This document shows, piece by piece, positions 33,935-44,744 of a DNA stretch of 64,000 nucleotides. Every line of letters starts with the position of its first letter. Within the stretch, counting starts at the first letter, position 1. The notes under the pieces were generated by a model that saw nothing but the letters and a program-made list of their open reading frames with translations, was not told where the DNA came from and made no database searches. Source of the stretch: Emydura subglobosa (taxonomy: Eukaryota > Chordata > Testudines > Chelidae); the NCBI GenBank assembly GCA_007922225.1, contig ML680053.1:4518164-4582163 (forward strand), written 5' to 3'. The translations under genes were made by a program, and so were the position numbers.

Positions 33935-34180
33935 TCAATCCATAAGTCCTTGGGAGAGGGGGGTTATATAGGTTCCTAGAATTAGGGCAAGTCTTTAAGC
34001 TAAGATCAAAGTTCTCCTATAAACCCGTTTCCTCTCCAACCATGACTAACTGTAGCAAAAATAACCTTTTCGCGGCTGAAAGTTAGCCCACGTAGGCCCA
34101 TTTCTTTACCTCCACATGCAGCAGCTGCCACGTCCGCTGTAAAGGATGTACTTGCCCGACGCTGGTGGCGTTATTAACGA
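33935..34180. other. Intergenic, no gene seen
   Basis: Short anonymous stretch between SINE pieces. Confidence 0.35.
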
Positions 34181-34184
34181 TTTG

Positions 34185-34425
34185 TTGTACAATAGCGTCT
34201 AGAAGCCCCCACCAAGTGCAGGGCCTCATTGTGCTAAGTGCTAGCCACATATATAAGATGATACAGTCCCTGACCTGGAGAGCTTACAATCTAAATAGAC
34301 AAGGAGGCCAGAGCCACACCAAAAATTAGGGGGGGAGCTGAGACTAACACCCGGGTGTCTTGAGTTCCAGTCGAAGACTCGATCTAACAAACTACACTGC
34401 CTCTCTAGAGGACCTTCCATTGCTC
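34185..34425 (-). mobile_element. SINE 3' half
   Basis: AATAGCGTCTAGAAGCCCCC, then TCATTGTGCTAAGTGCTAGC and GACCTGGAGAGCTTACAATC, continuing into GGGTGTCTTGAGTTCCAGTC (reversed B-box region) and TAACAAACTACACTGCCTCT. Confidence 0.8.
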
Positions 34426-34429
34426 AGTG

Positions 34430-35438
34430 CTATGTGGCTGTTTGTGTACGGAAAACACCTATTCTAAATCTACAGCCACGATCGACCGAAGGACCTTAAC
34501 CTGGCCATCTCCCGGATCGTTCATTTTAATATCTCAACCCTGAAGTTGAATTAACATTTTAGTTACATCCGGGTAGCAAAACGATACACAAAAAGCGATG
34601 TTGAAAGAATGGCGGAGTTGCAAAGTCGCGCACACACAAGGTATCTCGCTTCAAGCGCTCATTATGATACCGTCTTTAATTAAAGGATCCCAGACCAGTT
34701 TTTCCAGAGGACTCCTGCCTCGTTCTGTGCACAGGATGGACAGTGCTCTGGGGAGGAATCGGCCTTGGTTAGCAAAGGAGGCTGTTGTCTATAGGAGCCC
34801 TGCCTGATTTGTTGCGGAAGCTGGAAGTCGTGCAGTGGGGGGATGGAGGGGAGATTGAAGAAAGTGAAAGGATGGTTTTGTGGTTTAGGTATCTGAATGC
34901 TGCCATGGAAAATTAGATTCTAGCCTTGCCAATGCCACAGAGGTCCTATGTGCTAAGTCACTTAAAACAAGCTTTCCACACCTGGCCACTAATTGTGTGC
35001 GCGTCATTTTCCCAGTGCCCCATTTGAAAGACCCTGAGGTCTGTGATTTGCAGAAGTCCTGAGCACTCACAACCGCAACTGAAGTCAGCGGGAGCTGTGC
35101 AGTGGAAGTGCTTTGTAAAACCAAGGATTCTGAAATATGCCTGAGACGTAGAGACAGATTCTTATCTCCAATACGCTGAAGATCTTGTTTATTGGGGGCA
35201 TTTTGACTCCTTATTTTGAGTCTTGTTTTCACTTTGTTACATTTACTGAACCTTCCCAGTCTGCCTCTTCTGGTTTAATCACACTACATTTATGACGGTA
35301 CAGTGGGTGTTATCTCCGTCGGTGGGGATGATAAGACACTTGTCGGTTTCTTTGCCTGGCTTGTTACCAGATTATTAGTTAGCACTGGGTTTATATTTAT
35401 ATTTCTCATGCACTATTCACTATATGTGTGTATGTAGA
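34430..35438. other. Intergenic, no gene seen
   Basis: Anonymous DNA. The frame at 34885-35232 minus shows no domain. A palindromic piece lies near 35040-35110 (AGTCAGCGGGAGCTGTGCAG). Confidence 0.35.
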
Positions 35439-35441
35439 CTG

Positions 35442-35536
35442 GGATTTTCAAAGGAGCCTAAAAGGAGTTAGATGCTCAAGTCACACTAAAAGTTGAGTGC
35501 CTAACTCCCTTAGGTTCTTTTGAAAACCCAGCCCCA
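35442..35536. mobile_element. Palindromic MITE
   Basis: GGGATTTTCAAAGGAGCCTA at the left is mirrored by TTAGGTTCTTTTGAAAACCC at the right, with AGTTAGATGC and GTGCCTAACT nearer the centre. A related half lies at 25369. Confidence 0.75.
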
Positions 35537-35539
35537 ATG

Positions 35540-36690
35540 TCCCGTTGGATGTCATTGGTAGCTGAGGTGGAGCCTTTCACAGGCTCAGACTCTAGTACTA
35601 TAGGCAATGTATATTACATGGTGATTATGTTTTAATATTTTGATCTGTCATGTTACTGTCTGCCAAGCACTCTGGACTCCTTTGTGATGAAAAGCACGGA
35701 AGCACCAATTCAGCAAAACACTTATACATATAGTTAAGACCCTTTGACTTCAGCACATGCTGACAAGATTTGCTGAACAGGGATGGATGTAAGTGAGTTT
35801 GGACCTAAATAAACTATTGGAGGGATTCAGTTTGCAGCTTTAATGCTATTAGGACTCTATTTTATAGGCATCAACATTCATACACAAACCTAAACAAGTT
35901 TTTTTTAAACCCCTAAGTTTGGTGTCTAACAGGCGTTGCGTTTTCTTGTGTGTTTGTTTCTGGGAGGTTTTTTTTCCCTCTCCTCCCATACAGACATTTT
36001 CACGTGGGGTGTACATTGTGCAGTGCTCCATATCGTCTCATCGTTCTGAAGGCTCCTTCACAGACTTCTCTTTCAGGTACAGTTTTGCTTCTACACTCTT
36101 GTCCAGCGTGGAAGCAGTTGTGTTTGTTTTGGAAATTAGGTTTGCATGGGGGAAAGCTAGCCAGGAGAGAGAGATTTCCGAGCCCTGCGTGTTGAGGCAA
36201 TCTCTTCTTTTCATACGTCTTCCTGTAAAATTTATTGTGTGGGTCCATAAGGCTCAGCTTTCCAGCTGCAAGTTATTATTACAAGAATAATTTCTTGGCT
36301 AACAGAGACCTCTCCCTGCGGACGATGGGAAAGAAAACCACCCAAACGGGAATTGCAGATGGGGTTTAGTGTGGCTCATGTAATAGCACCAGAATGAAAT
36401 AGAGAAACCAGGCTTTTTAAAAAGCCTTCACATTTTTCCTTAGGCCTTTAATTCTATCCCTACAGTAGGGCATGTAGCTGAGAGGAAATAATTAACAAGA
36501 CATCGATCACTGGTGGATTTTCAGCACCCACAGGGAAACTGATTCAACATCCAGGGGGGTTGTGATGGATTTTTCCATTAACTGCTGTGGAATTTGGAGC
36601 AACACCCTCCCCTCTTCCCCCCCTCCCCCCTCCCACACACAACCCCCAAGGAAACATGGTAGAAGGAAGGAAAGATAACCTGTGGAATAG
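35540..36690. other. Intergenic, no gene seen
   Basis: 35702-35785 is a small palindrome (CCAATTCAGCAAAACAC and reversed TTTGCTGAACAGGG). 36610-36635 is C-rich simple sequence. Frames near 35919-36290 show no domain. Confidence 0.4.
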
Positions 36691-36694
36691 GACT

Positions 36695-36880
36695 CTGGCG
36701 ATCCAGATTCTATTCCCGCTCTGCCCCACCTCTCCTGTGTAACTTTGGCATGTTGCTTAATCCCTCTGTGTCTTAGCTCAGCATCTGCAAAACGGGGATA
36801 CTAGCACTGCCCTGTTTCACAAGGCTGTTGTGAGATGACAGCAATATCAGGAAGTGAAATAATATTGAGAGCTCTGATGA
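36695..36880 (+). mobile_element. MIR/CORE-type SINE
   Basis: GATTCTATTCCCGCTCTGCC, then TGTGTAACTTTGGCATGTTG, TCTGCAAAACGGGGATAC and GGCTGTTGTGAGATGACA. Standard order of the MIR body. Confidence 0.85.
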
Positions 36881-36932
36881 CAGGTGCAAAATCTTTTTGT
36901 TGCCAGTCCACTTCTGGACCTACAGAAGCCAG

Positions 36933-37056
36933 CTAGGGTTGCCAGCCCTCCAGGATTGTCCTGGAGTCTTCAGGAATTGAAGATTAATCTTTAAATTAAA
37001 GATGGTCATGTGATGAAACCTCCAGGAATACAACTAACCAAAACTGGTAACCCTAG
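36933..37056. mobile_element. Palindromic MITE with CTAGGGTTGCCAG ends
   Basis: Ends CTAGGGTTGCCAG and CTGGTAACCCTAG are inverted with one mismatch. Taking the element from the first TAG, the flanking octamers AAGCCAGC and GAACCAGC agree at 6 of 8 positions, fitting a hAT-type duplication. A second copy lies reversed at 49149-49272. Confidence 0.85.
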
Positions 37057-37117
37057 AACCAGCTGGTTGCTTTTCAGTTTCACTTAAAACCAGTCCCAGC
37101 CATCTACCAATAAGGAG

Positions 37118-37227
37118 CCAGGACCTGATCTGAATTACACCTGTGTAAATCCAGAATAACCATATTGATTTACTCCACAGTGCTTGTCTGGATTTACACC
37201 AATATAAATGAGATCAGAACCTGGGCC
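37118..37227. mobile_element. Palindromic MITE
   Basis: ACCTGATCTGAATTACACC and GTGTAAATCCAG are mirrored by CTGGATTTACACC and GAGATCAGAACCTGG. Related relics lie at 21223, 28630 and 32315. Confidence 0.75.
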
Positions 37228-37229
37228 TA

Positions 37230-37830
37230 AAGCCTTCTCTGTTGTCACTCGGTAAGACAAAGCTACATAAAAAGTAGCCTGCTGTACATCTCCGTGTCAA
37301 AGGGATCCAGCCTGTATGTGCCCTAGAAGTGAATCTGCTGGCTTTGAAATATATCCTCTTCCTATTGACGGCTATGTCTGATTGATGCCCGTGTACAGTA
37401 AACAACTCCCTGACCCCTCCTCCTGTAGCCCAGCTCCTTTTTACCTCACGCTTGTAACACTCGACAGCTCTCCATTAGGGAGCTGAACTTCTCCGTAAAT
37501 CCATGTGGACTCCGTTTCCTATGGACATATCTGTGCAAACAGCCAGCCACAGCACTTTCGTTTTCAACTCATTTGGCAAACACAATCCTTACAAGTCCAC
37601 TCCTGGGAAGGAAGATTGAAAGTGGCCTCCAAGGAGTGCTGGATTAGTCTCTGCTCACAGACGGAATTGTATTAATTTCTAAAAACATTACTGGGGTGGG
37701 AGGAGGTGGGAGATGGTTTTTTTTTTTTTTTTTTAATTCTGAAATATATTTGTAATTAATTTTTATAAGGAAATATGATCTGGTGATTCCCTGCACTCAG
37801 AAGAATTGCTGGTGAAAGCCTATTGCTTGA
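37230..37830. other. Intergenic, no gene seen
   Basis: A 20-base T-tract lies at 37715-37734, perhaps a reversed retroposon tail, without an identifiable body. Confidence 0.4.
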
Positions 37831-37834
37831 GTTA

Positions 37835-37905
37835 CACAATACATCAGGCTAGATGAACGTGATGGTCCCTACTGGCCATAGCTTTCATGGATTCCTAGAT
37901 TTTAA
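37835..37905 (+). mobile_element. CR1 LINE 3' tail
   Basis: CATCAGGCTAGATGAACGTG, then ATGGTCCCTACTGGCCATAG and ATGGATTCCTAGA. Only the last 70 bases of the element are kept. Confidence 0.8.
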
Positions 37906-37909
37906 CAGC

Positions 37910-38515
37910 CCTCCTACGTGCTATCATCCATCTTCTTCATCCCACCTCCATTCCAACACCGGAGGGGTAGAGAAGGGTTTTCCAGCAGGTTAACAAATCT
38001 GGCTCCGATGGACTGAGCGGAGAAGCATGCTCCAAAGTCAAGGACCTTTCCCAGCCATTTCCCCATTGACACCAAAGATGTTCCAGCTTCAGAGTCTCCT
38101 CTGAACACACGTGCAGCAGTACTACATGGGGGAGAGGCGTTGTAATAGGGAGGCAAGGCTGGAGATTGACTCCCCCTGGAAGCCAGGAGGGTCTAGAGTC
38201 GTTGGGACAGATCACAAGTGTTAGGTGCTCCCAGCAAGTCGCCCAGCTCAGTGATGTGACTGTTTCGTATGAGGTAGAGATGGGAAATGTGGACAGCAGG
38301 TGCCAAGTGAATACTGTGAAATGGTTGAATTTGGGATGGGGGCTGATTAACTTGTTTAATCTTTAGAGAAACATGGCTCCATGTGACACGGCACTAATTC
38401 CCTGGCTGACAACTTGCAAGATTGAGACATCCAAGAGTTCAAAAACCAGAAGACAAAAGCAAAACAAACCCAGGAGACTTAGTTCCATCCTGAAATGGAG
38501 ACAAAGCCTCCTCAG
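37910..38515. other. Intergenic, no gene seen
   Basis: Anonymous DNA. Overlapping minus frames at 37914-38215 show no domain. Confidence 0.35.
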
Positions 38516-38519
38516 TAGA

Positions 38520-38620
38520 CAGAAAGGCTGCTCCAGTGGTTAGGATGCCCGCCTGGGATTTAGGAGACTCTGCTCTGACACAGACTTCCCGCATGACCTT
38601 GGGCAAGTCACTTAGACACT
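38520..38620 (+). mobile_element. tRNA-derived SINE, 5' half
   Basis: GGCTGCTCCAGTGGTTAGGA (A-box region), then CTCTGCTCTGACACAGACTT and GACCTTGGGCAAGTCACTTA. Truncated at the 3' side. Confidence 0.8.
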
Positions 38621-38624
38621 GGCT

Positions 38625-39530
38625 ACACTACAGAGCGTACAGCTGCACTGATGCTCCAATGTATGTTAAAAGACAAGGTGCCAGTGGATGGCTCTCAGAA
38701 ATATGTAGTGCAGGTCCTGGGTTTTGCAGGACCAATACAGAATGTCGTGCACTGTAACTGACTTCCTCTGGCCGCTGCTTACATCAACTCTTAACCAAGA
38801 TGATGAGCCAGGGAGGATCCCCCACATCCCTTGCTAAGCTGTTCCAATGGCTAACAACATGCAATGTTAAAAAATGGCTAAAGGCCACTCTGCTGCAAGT
38901 CGTGATCAGTCAAACCAAATTCTGCCCTGGGGAGCAGCTGTTGAGAACCAGACTCCCTCTCCCTAGAGCTGCTGCAATCCTCTCGGGCATTTCTGTTTCA
39001 CTCCCACTGTCAGCGATGCCCTAACCTTCTGAGTACACGTGCATGCTAATGTGCTGCATATACCCAATGTATAAACACGCTCGCCTAGGGAGAAAGGAGG
39101 ATACAACCCAGCTGCTCTTTCATTCAGACTCAATATTTTCCAGGCTGACTCTTTTCCAGTGAATTTAAGCTTTGAAACCAGGCAGATTCACGTTGCGGCA
39201 CAACTCATTCACCACCGTGACTTTTCTTTTTAAATGGCAGTGTAGTGGCCCTGACACTAAGCGGTACTGGAAGTTACAGGAGAGCACTCAAACAAAGCAA
39301 TAACTCCTACACAGCTGGCTCCATGCACTCAGACCTCTAGACAGCGAGCAGCTCTGCACCGGGGAATGTTGAACGACATCATAGGGCGTGTTGTTTGAAA
39401 ACAAGACATCACGCCCAGCTGCTCGATAGCATGCAGAGATCCAAGAGTGATCATGAAGCAGGGGAGACTTGACTCCCAGTAGAAATGAGCTAGGCCAAAC
39501 TTCCAGCTTCCACTTCCATCAAAACACAAT
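38625..39530. other. Intergenic, no gene seen
   Basis: 38630-38760 has ACACTGGCTACACTACAGAG, a possible Harbinger-type MITE edge. 38860-39000 resembles a CR1 coding relic (GCTAAGCTGTTCCAATGGCT). No gene. Confidence 0.4.
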
Positions 39531-39534
39531 AACG

Positions 39535-39725
39535 GTGATAAAATCTCCTGGGACAGTCTATAAACCAAGATTAGATGTCTTTCTAGAAGATGTGCTCTAG
39601 TGTAAGCAACAAGTAATTGCACTTCAAGCAGGAATTACTAGGTGAAATTCTGTGGCCTGTGTTACACAGATTGTCAGATTAGATGATCATCATGGTCTCT
39701 TCTGGCCATGAAATCTGAGTCGGTG
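39535..39725 (+). mobile_element. CR1 LINE 3' end
   Basis: CCAAGATTAGATGTCTTTCT, then GGTGAAATTCTGTGGCCTGT and ATTAGATGATCATCATGGTC. Same subfamily as 31850. Confidence 0.88.
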
Positions 39726-39729
39726 TTGG

Positions 39730-40275
39730 AGTATTGGTTCCAGGCTGATTCACAAGGAAGAGGACTCACCAGATGCACTTCCTGGAGTCTCTGTGGAGTG
39801 ATTTAGCCAACTCCTGGTCAGGCCCAGCTGTGCAAATTATTTCATCAGCTAGGACAACTTCAACAGCAGAGCTAAGATTTTGCAAAGGGAGTGTGTATGC
39901 AAATTGGCATGCAAATTTTTTGTATGTATTTATGAAAGAGCAAATTCCATGATCTCATTACCAGATGGCAGACATATCTCAAATAGGCCTGATAAACCCC
40001 TACACCTACGCACACCTAACCTTTGAGCTCTTCCAGGTCTGGCTACAGATATTGCAGCTTGGGCCCGGCCTTCATTGTGTATCAACCTAATCCCTGAGGG
40101 ATGCATTCCATTGGCCCAGTCCTGCTCCTGTTTGAAGCCAGTGAGAGTGTAGCCATGAACTTCAAAGGAAACAGGATTGGCTCCCATCTGTGTTCTATGG
40201 CATCAAGTTAGGATGCACTTTCTAGAGGGAACGTTGGTTACTTGCTGGTTTCTTTACATGTGAAGCAATGTGTTA
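39730..40275. other. Intergenic, no gene seen
   Basis: 40075-40190 may be a GTGTAACC-type palindromic relic (CCTAATCCCTGAGGGATGC). Nothing coding. Confidence 0.35.
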
Positions 40276-40279
40276 GAGT

Positions 40280-41098
40280 GAGATTTCAGATTGACCTAGA
40301 CAAATTGGAGGATTGGGCCAAAAGAAATCTGATGAGGTCGAACAAGGACAAGTGCAGAGTCCTGCACTTAGGACGGAAGAATCCCATGCACTGCTATAGA
40401 CGGGACCAACTGAGCTAGACAGCAGTTCTGCAGAAAAGGACCTGGGGGTTACAGTGGACAAGAAGCTGGAGATGAGTCAGCAGTGTGCCCTGGTTGCCAA
40501 GAAGGCTAATGGCATATTGGGCTGCATTAGTAGGAGCATTGCCAGCTGATTGAGGGAAGTGATTTTTTTCCCCTCTATTTGGCACTGGTGAGACCTCATT
40601 TGGAGTATTGTGTCCAGTTTTGGGCCCTCCACTACAGGAAGGATGTGGACAAATTGGAGAGAGTCCATAGGAGGGCAACAAAAATGATGAGGGGGCTGGA
40701 GCACATGACTTATGAGGAGAGGCTGAGGGAACAGGCCTTATTTAGTCTGCAGAAGAGAAGAGTGAGGGGGGATTTGGATAGCAGCTTTCAATTGTCTGAA
40801 GGGACTCCCAGGGAGGATGGAGCTGGGCTGTTCTCAGTGGTGGCAGATGAAAGAACAAGAAGCAATGGTCTTAAATTGCAGGGGAGAGGTCTAGGTAGGA
40901 TATTAGGAAAAGGTTTTTCACTAGGAGGGTGGTGGAGCACTGGAATGGGTTACCTAGGGAGGTGGTGGAATCTCCGTCCTTAGAAGCTTGATAAAGCCCT
41001 GGCTGGGATGATTTAGGTGAAGTTAGTCCTGCTTTGAGCAGGGAGTTGGACTACATGACCTCCTGAGGTCCCTTCCAATCCTCATCTTCTATGATTCA
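40280..41098 (+). pseudogene. CR1 LINE reverse transcriptase C-terminus and 3' UTR
   Basis: The longest CR1 in the window. The reading starts at FRLT-like DLDKLEDWAKRN sequence (40288-40330) and proceeds through the segment around KCRVLHL and the ALVRPHLEYCVQFWALHYRK stretch (40579-40638). RRATKMMRGLEHMTYEERLR and [13 protein letters not shown] follow. This is the thumb and C-terminal end of the non-LTR reverse transcriptase. Stops and frame changes occur (for example around 40400 and near 40555). The 3' UTR ends ATCTTCTATGATTC. 5' truncated, as usual for LINE copies, and inactive. Confidence 0.93.
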
Positions 41099-41309
41099 GC
41101 TGTTTGTCTCTGAGCCCATTTCCAGCTATGTTTCAGGCAATTAAGAAATACCGTTATTAGAGAGATCATGGATTTTAATAGTTTACTGCATGGTGTTATT
41201 GTTACTGACCAGGATCACATGGCATATGAGGACTACCAGCTGTGGCAACCTCCTTCACTCTTGCCTTGGACTTTGTGCTGTCATTTACATCAGTTCAAAG
41301 TGCAGTTAA

Positions 41310-41990
41310 AATGCTTCCATTCTGACTTGGTACCATTTTACACTGCGTTGCACTGATATAAATGATTGCACGAGGTTATGTTGTTCATCCTTCGAGTTTG
41401 ACGTTGCCCATGACATCACTGATTGGTCTGGTGTCTGTGAACATGTGAGCGGCTGATCAGACCAATTTGGGCTTTGAACTGTCCGTGGCACACTAAACAA
41501 GAAAGGAGTTACTTGATTAACAGCAGACATGCTGCTGTTTTGAGATTTACACTGCTGGTGTTTCTGCTCTGTGTCAGTAGTTCTCTGCTTATAGACTGTG
41601 GCTCCAGTATGGATGGGATGTTGCCAGGTAGAATGATCCTGAGAGAGATCTTCCCAAAACTCTGGGTCAATGTGGAAACACCTCAAGGAGAACTCGAGGG
41701 AGTCTTTGAAATGTTTCTTCCGGCCTCCCAGAGAGCGCTGTCCTTCTTTTAGCTCACCATAAAAGATTTTATTTGGCAGTTGCTCATTTGACTTTCTGGT
41801 GACGTGGCCTGCCAATCTCATCTAGGATTTCATCCACAGAGTATGGCTGCTTGGAATACCTGCCCGTATGAGAACACAAGGTTACAGTGAATGGTGAATC
41901 ATGGCCATGGCTTTCAGGCCACAGTCCAAGATGAATTATTGGGAAAGTCTTATGATGGCTGGTGCCATTATCCTTCCAAAGCATCAGTGT
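41310..41990 (-). pseudogene. Non-LTR retrotransposon RT C-terminus with C2H2 finger
   Basis: The minus frame 41821-41490 reads RLAGHVTRKSNEQLPNKIFY, then GELKEGQRSLGGRKKHFKDS and WEDLSQDHSTW. This is the conserved C-terminal end of a non-LTR retrotransposon protein unlike CR1. In a shifted frame at about 41400-41480 a finger follows: C-L-V-C-x12-H-type with FKAQIGLISR between, where other members have IGLxSHxRxH. At least one frame change and stops separate the parts. Clade is uncertain; RTE-like is my best guess. Confidence 0.7.
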
Positions 41991-42009
41991 TTTTATCGCA
42001 GTGATGGAG

Positions 42010-42095
42010 GAGGGCTGAGCACACCATTATGTGTGTTATACAGGAGGTCAGACTAGATGATCACAGAGAATCCTCCTGGCCTGGGAATCTATTAA
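42010..42095 (+). mobile_element. CR1 LINE 3' tail
   Basis: ACAGGAGGTCAGACTAGATG, then ATCACAGAGAATCCTCCTGG and GGAATCTATTAATCTA. Confidence 0.85.
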
Positions 42096-42259
42096 TCTAG
42101 TCTAATCCTAATATATTCATCTTCAGGGCATCTGACTCCTTTAGTGCCACCCTGCGCAATTCCCCTCCATCCTTGGTGCTTTCAGCTTTTCAATATGTTT
42201 AGATAGCTATCGTAATATACGTATATAAAACAAATTAGAGCCCAATGAAGGAGGCCTGC

Positions 42260-43320
42260 CCCCTCTCAAAGGGTAGCTGGTCCCTGTGAGTAGACCAGGC
42301 CCAGCACTTCTCTGTCAGAATAGGTGGGCCCACCTGAGCCAACTAAAGGGCGTGTCCCAGTGCACATCATTCACCACTGGGCTGGCACCTCCTGCTGGCC
42401 ATCTTAGAGATCAGCTTGTAGCCAGCACCCCTGTCCACAGCTTGCACCATGTCCCTGCCTCTCTGCAGCCCTCCTGCAGCCCCTGTCACAGACTCAGAAA
42501 CCACAGCATCCTCTTCGTGGCTCAGCCCTCCAACCATGTCACTGTCGGTGTTCCCCCCCCCTGCTGGGGGAGTTTAACTCCTAGTGCAGCCACTTCCCCA
42601 GTGCCCTTCCAGAGCATCTTCGCTTCTCCCTGGGCTCCTTCCTGCCTGCTCTGCTCTGTCCAAGATGCAACAGGGTTGTAGACTACTCCAGACACAGGCC
42701 TCCCTCCTCAAGCTCCAGGCAGCTACTGCCCCTGCTCTATCCTGCAGTTCTTATATGGACCTGCTGGACCCTGACTGGCCACTCCTCACAGCTTGTTTCC
42801 TATTGGCTGCTTTCTGCACCGCCTCCCTAGGGTTCTATTAATCCCTTCTCTGCCAGTGTGGGGCCAATGCCCCGTCACAGAGGGCCTGGCTACCCATGGG
42901 CTATGAAGGCCTGTCAGAGAGCAGGAAGAAGAGACGTGATTGGGGCAGGCTGTGCCTGGGGAGAGAGCGAACCACAAAGGAGTGGAGCTATGTCTGGTGG
43001 TAGGTCCCCGGAACAAGGGGCCAGGTGCTCAGGGCGGGAATCCTAGGGCTGATTTTCCAGAAGGGGATGAGAGCTGGCTGGGAGAAGGGAACTGGCTGGG
43101 AGAGAAAAGCTGCAAAAAACAGGATTACCAGAGACCTCTGGGAGGGCTGGTCATGAAACCCTAGGACGAAGTGTCAGCTAAGGAGTGTTTTTTATCTGTT
43201 ATGTACTAACGTTTGGACAGATAAACCTACTTAAAGGAAACTAGGCATAGCAGTGAGTGCTTGTTTAGCTGGGGAGAAGCCCTCCTGTGTCACATATGGG
43301 GGAGAACGCAGACACTTCAA
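42260..43320. repeat. LTR-like repeat, unclassified
   Basis: About 1 kb. The left part is pyrimidine-rich on the plus strand with a TATATGG near 42754 and GATTAATCC-like sequence around 42838. The right part is purine-rich, ending CTCCTGTGTCACATATGGGG and GAACGCAGACACTT. Composition and the CCTCCTGTGTCACA end suggest LTR-type DNA. I found no matching second LTR and no coding pol or gag beside it. Confidence 0.4.
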
Positions 43321-43448
43321 TTGGTCCCTGACACGAGGGTAGAGTGAAGCAGTGCCCCAAGAGGGGGGGAAATAGAGGCAGGGTGCTGGAGAGTGACTTT
43401 TGGCCACAAGGGGGCAGCCACCGTATTACACCTCCGACTTGGTTCTTG

Positions 43449-43566
43449 ACGTGTTGCCCACCCTAAGTGTTCAGAAAACAAGTCCCCAAAGAAATGATGA
43501 GATTGGCTTAAAAATAATAATGTTGGGGTGCTTTTTATTTCCCTTCTGGTGTTTTTGAGCCTTTGA
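43449..43566 (-). mobile_element. Non-autonomous DNA element, copy 3, truncated
   Basis: CGTGTTGCCCACCCTAAGTG, then ATGAGATTGGCTTAAAAATA and TCTGGTGTTTTTGAGCCTTT, the reverse of the right half of the elements at 24455 and 49721. Confidence 0.65.
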
Positions 43567-43569
43567 AGA

Positions 43570-44400
43570 CTACATAATAACATGACAACAGAAGTTGGGG
43601 CGGGGGAGTTAAGAAACCCACCAATGATGATGAGGTTTGAGAGAAAATTGTAGAGAGTTGGCAACACCTTTTTCTCAATACCGATATTGCAAAAAAAAAA
43701 AACCCTTAAAAGTGTAACAAAAATTTCGAACAGTAGCGTAGCCACAAAAAAGAATAAAAAGTGGGATAAATCTCTTTCTCCTCCAGGCTCAGACAACAAT
43801 CCCAATGATAGCTCAGATAATCTGTATTTACAATCAGTGAGTGATCACAAAAGAGCCCCTTTCCCCCCCAAAAAAACTGCAATCCATCCAAAGGCTTTTT
43901 TTCTTATCCCCTTGCTCAAAGAACAGAACAAACAAATCAAGAACTGTCAGGGGATGTTTTTGCCTTCATTTTGACAAAGGGATAATACCACACTCTAACT
44001 AAATTGCGCTTTCCAGTGTGCTGTGACTTTCAGAGGGAACAATGGGGTTTGAGCGGTATAGCGGGAAGAGTGTTCTTGCTGGCTATTGCTGCAGGCTGAA
44101 GAGAAGGAGTGAATGAGTCAGAGGACGTGTCCAGGCATGGAAACCTGTCGAAAGGTCAAGATTTGTCTTGCAAACATGTGGAGACAGAGGGCAGGCAAAA
44201 GGATGACAAAGCGAGGTAACACCCAGACAAAGAGGTCAGGGGGCTAAAAGTGGGGAAACCCTTCGGCAACTGCAAAGCCTTACAGGGCTGATCAGGTGAG
44301 ACTGAAGTCAGTGGGAGTTGGGGCAACAGGGATTTGGTCAACCCAGATAGGGTTTAAATTGGATGTAAGTTATGCACTGGCTTTGTGTGACTCATCTGTT
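43570..44400. other. Intergenic, no gene seen
   Basis: CAGTAGCGTAGCCACAAA at 43731 resembles the hAT-like terminus at 2448, but no partner end follows. A-tract at 43691-43702. No coding signal. Confidence 0.4.
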
Positions 44401-44404
44401 CAGG

Positions 44405-44505
44405 ATTGTCCTTGTTGTTGTTGTTTGTAGCGCCTTTAGGGCCCTAACCAAGATTGGGGGGGGGCTCGTCATATTAAGTACTGTATAAACACACCATGAC
44501 AAGGA
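44405..44505 (-). mobile_element. SINE 3' tail
   Basis: TTGTTGTTGTTTGTAGCGCC, then CCCTAACCAAGATTGGGG and AAGTACTGTATAAACACACC. It abuts a plus-strand SINE, making an inverted pair. Confidence 0.8.
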
Positions 44506-44740
44506 GTCAGCAGACCTGAGTTCAATTCCTGGCTCTGCCACCGACCTGTTGGGTGACCTTGGGCAAGTCACCTCACCCCTCTGTGCCTCCAAAGCTTCTC
44601 TTGCCCTCTGTCTAGGTCTATTTAGCTCTATGGGACAGTGGCTGTCTGTTCCTGCATGTTTGTACAGCACCTAGCACAGTGAGGCCAAGATCTCAGTTGC
44701 AGCTTCTGGAGGCTGCTGTAACACAAACAGGTGCCACTGT
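44506..44740 (+). mobile_element. MIR/CORE-type SINE, near full length
   Basis: GGAGTCAGCAGACCTGAGTT, then CAATTCCTGGCTCTGCCACC, GTGACCTTGGGCAAGTCAC and the 3' half GTTTGTACAGCACCTAGCAC and GGAGGCTGCTGTAACACAAA. The most complete copy here, useful for defining the family. Confidence 0.9.
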
Positions 44741-44744
44741 AATG

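Noticed and set aside
42260..43320. Complete endogenous retrovirus
   Set aside because: Only LTR-like composition is seen. No second LTR, primer-binding site, gag, pol or env sequence follows.
43731..43760. hAT terminus CAGTAGCGTAGCCAC
   Set aside because: No partner end or duplicated octamer found to either side, so I cannot claim an element.
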